DNA of 51,152 nt from Bacillus sp. JCM 19058. GTDB lineage: Bacteria; Bacillota; Bacilli; Bacillales_H; Bacillaceae_D. Below, one piece after another: positions 49,697-51,152 of the stretch (position 1 is its first letter; each line of letters begins with the position of its first letter). The stretch is taken from contig BAXO01000033.1 in NCBI GenBank assembly GCA_001310555.1, positions 1 through 51,152 of the forward strand. The letters are read 5' to 3'. Below the pieces are notes generated by a model. That model had not been told where the DNA came from. It saw nothing but the letters and a program-made list of their open reading frames with translations, and did not search any database. Made by a program: the position numbers and the translations under genes.

Positions 49697-49735
49697 GTAG
49701 AAGTCCTCTGACTACAAGGTTCAGAGGACTTCTAC
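49697..49735 (+). terminator. 15-bp perfect hairpin after the coiled-coil gene
   Basis: GTAGAAGTCCTCTGA (49697-49711) pairs perfectly with TCAGAGGACTTCTAC (49721-49735). No T tract follows (TGCATTTC), so it may be a weak terminator or stabilising stem. Confidence 0.6.
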
Positions 49736-49764
49736 TGCATTTCAAGAGGACGAACATACCCGCT

Positions 49765-49890
49765 TTATAATTTATCCGAAGTTTGGCTTTGCAGGCAAAA
49801 TCCATTCATTTGCTCAATAACTTCAATCGCCTTTAATGACCTCCGTTACCGTAAGCTTCCGTTCTTCTTGCTCCTAGACTTCATTTAGCA
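49765..49890 (-). pseudogene. Possible small ORF remnant (frameshifted)
   Basis: On the minus strand the frame reads EERKLTVTEVIK and, one base shifted, AIEVIEQMNGFCLQSQTSDK to TAA at 49765. The amphipathic, coherent translation across a single-base shift suggests a small helical protein. An in-frame TAG precedes it, and AAGGATGAG followed by ATG sits near 49890. It could be a real small gene with two sequence errors or a decayed one. I recognise no family. Confidence 0.3.
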
Positions 49891-49913
49891 TACCATTAGC
49901 TCATCCTTAGTGA

Positions 49914-50459
49914 TCATGCCATTTGTGCACCTTCTCCGAGGTAGGCTTGGATATAATCGTTCATGGCTCCCTCGTTTTCAGTCGCTCGGTTAAGTGGTCG
50001 CATCCATTGTTCGGCTACTTCGCCATCGCGATATTCGCAATGGTAGTGTCGGCAGCTTCCCTCTTCAAGCACAGCTGTCAAAAATCGCGTAATATTTGCC
50101 GCCACTCCTTGATTCTCAGGATCGAGAATCCATCTAATCTCTTTCCAATCAAGAATGCCTTCATCCATTTTTCGAGGTGTGTGATAGACAAGGCTTTCAG
50201 AAACGATTGCTAAATATAAGTACATACCACCAAACCGATTCCCATCCACATTCCAACTAATTAATCCTTTATAGCTTAGCTCATATTCATCGAGGAGCGT
50301 CTCCTCCTCAATTTCTCTAAGCATCGACTCCCTCGGTGTTTCACCTGCCTCAAGCTTGCCGCCGATTCCATTCCAAAAACCCATCCAAGCGGCTCGCTCA
50401 CGGTTTAAGAGTAAAATGCTCTCCTTTTGCTTAATCAAGCATAAATTATAGGTAATCAC
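49914..50459 (-). CDS. MutT-type Nudix hydrolase (8-oxo-dGTP diphosphatase family)
   Basis: 181 residues, intact. Box GGKLEAGETPRESMLREIEEET (starting GFWNGIGG) is complete, and the N-terminal YNLCLIKQKESILLLNRER is the usual leading strand. The C-terminal ~50 residues extend beyond the minimal MutT. GTG 50459 with GGAGGTG eight bases before it. Begins four bases after the GNAT gene ends, hence one operon. Nucleotide-pool sanitation is the likely role. Confidence 0.88.
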   Translation of the reverse strand: MITYNLCLIKQKESILLLNRERAAWMGFWNGIGGKLEAGETPRESMLREIEEETLLDEYELSYKGLISWNVDGNRFGGMYLYLAIVSESLVYHTPRKMDEGILDWKEIRWILDPENQGVAANITRFLTAVLEEGSCRHYHCEYRDGEVAEQWMRPLNRATENEGAMNDYIQAYLGEGAQMA

Positions 50460-50462
50460 CTG

Positions 50463-50998
50463 TCACCCACCTCCTTGATCCTTCCACTCGTTCTCGAGAA
50501 TACTCATTTCGATCAAGCTCCAATAGGCTCCTTCAACCTTCCGCACATCGCGGAGGAGCCCTTCCTTAACGAAGCCAGATTTTTCATAGCAACGAATCGC
50601 GGCATGGTTAAAGTCAAATACCCCGAGGCTCAACCGATGCAAGCCGAGTTCATCAAAGCCAATTTTCAAAACCTGCCAGAGCATTTCTTCGCCAATTCCT
50701 TTGCCCCTGCCCTTCTCACTGACTAATACTTTTCCCACGCGGCAGAGCCGTGTAGGCGATCAATTCTTCCTAGCGAAATATGTCCAACGGCCTGTCCCGT
50801 CTCGGTTGACACGGCTTTGTAGATAAGTCGGTCCGATTGCTGCGGCTGGTTGGCCCCTTTGATATAGCTTGCCAATTGCTGCTTGTCCAGTGGATATGTA
50901 AAGTGCGTTCCCGCCCATTGAAGAAGAAAAGGTTGATCCCCACTCCAATGAATTAACTGTTCAAAATCCGCTTCCTCGAAGTATTTCAATCGAATCAT
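50463..50998 (-). CDS. GNAT-family N-acetyltransferase (frameshifted)
   Basis: RimJ/RimL-type acetyltransferase. Starts MIRLKYFEEADFEQLIHWSG; the acetyl-CoA-binding motif A is GRGKGIGEEMLWQVLKIGFD, then motif B LGVFDFNHAAIRCYEKSGF. One C is missing near 50736 (GCCGCG for GCCCGC, restoring SARVGKVLVSEKG). About 178 residues. AGGTG precedes ATG 50998. Co-operonic with the Nudix gene. Substrate (a protein N-terminus, an antibiotic or a small molecule) not predictable. Confidence 0.88.
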
Positions 50999-51152
50999 AA
51001 AAAAGTCACCTATTCCTTATTCAATATCTCTCATTCTACTACAAGGATGCTTTTCTCACCAACCATGCCTGTCTTCATTGATTTTATTGGAGACCCGAAT
51101 CGATCCGATCCTTTCGGGTAGCATTGTCAACGTTTCGCCATCGGAGCAGATG
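50999..51152. other. Right end of window
   Basis: 154 bases without a complete gene. ACCCGAA (51093-51099) and TTCGGGT (51113-51119) form a 7-bp stem without a T tract. It may lie in a gene that continues outside the window. Confidence 0.3.

Noticed and set aside
2154..50998. Treating the split reading frames as true pseudogenes or programmed frameshifts
   Set aside because: They affect nearly all kinds of genes, mostly at homopolymer runs, including indispensable ones, and the restored proteins have normal family lengths and motifs. No slippery heptamer with a downstream pseudoknot pattern recurs.

Overview
The window looks like chromosomal DNA of a spore-forming Bacillaceae bacterium. The left 23.5 kb follows the Bacillus subtilis origin-proximal order almost gene for gene, read on the minus strand: lysS, dusB, yazB, folK, folB, folP, pabC, pabA, pabB, cysK, hslO, coaX, ftsH, hpt, tilS, yabT, yabS, spoIIE, a tRNA-Met, yabR, divIC, yabQ, yabP. 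spoIIE, yabP and yabQ imply sporulation. The ectoine-type uptake operon and very acidic exported proteins fit a salt- or alkali-tolerant genus such as Alkalihalobacillus or Shouchella; this genus-level placement is inference.

Layout. 1-210: tandem rRNA promoters pointing left, so a 16S rRNA gene should start just outside the window. 534-14952: housekeeping genes for lysyl-tRNA synthesis, tRNA modification, folate/PABA, cysteine, redox chaperone, CoA, FtsH protease, purine salvage and tRNA-Ile lysidine. 15047-23530: kinase, VWA protein, SpoIIE, tRNA-Met, YabR, DivIC, YabQ and YabP, interrupted by a GH29 alpha-L-fucosidase gene. yacD is missing between cysK and hslO, and hslR is missing beyond yabP. 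From 23.6 kb the window is accessory DNA: two unrecognised genes, a MocR regulator divergent from an Asp/Glu racemase, Nudix and VOC proteins, a WYL regulator, a GntR (YtrA-type) ABC transporter operon with a palindromic operator, a two-component system followed by two PepSY proteins, a Fur-box nitroreductase, an ehuBCDA-type operon, an NAD salvage module (NrtR-like regulator, PncA, PncB, NadD-like), a DHA2 MFS exporter, a P-loop kinase, an SDR gene between two direct repeats, a coiled-coil protein, a MutT-type Nudix and a GNAT.

Quality of the sequence. More than half of the genes, including essential ones (ftsH, folP, folB, hpt's neighbour tilS, coaX), are interrupted by single-base frameshifts. 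Most are one extra base in an A or T run of 6-8; most of the rest are one missing base, often in a C, G or T run. Restoring one base gives full-length family-typical proteins every time, so I annotate whole genes and state where each break lies. This most likely reflects sequencing error rather than gene decay.

How parts work together. pabB-pabA-pabC make p-aminobenzoate for the adjacent folP-folB-folK. The NAD block converts nicotinamide to nicotinate, NaMN and NaAD under a probable NrtR repressor. The two-component system probably controls the PepSY proteins through 11-bp phased repeats seen upstream of the second one. The GntR regulator probably controls its own ABC operon through the inverted repeat over its promoter.
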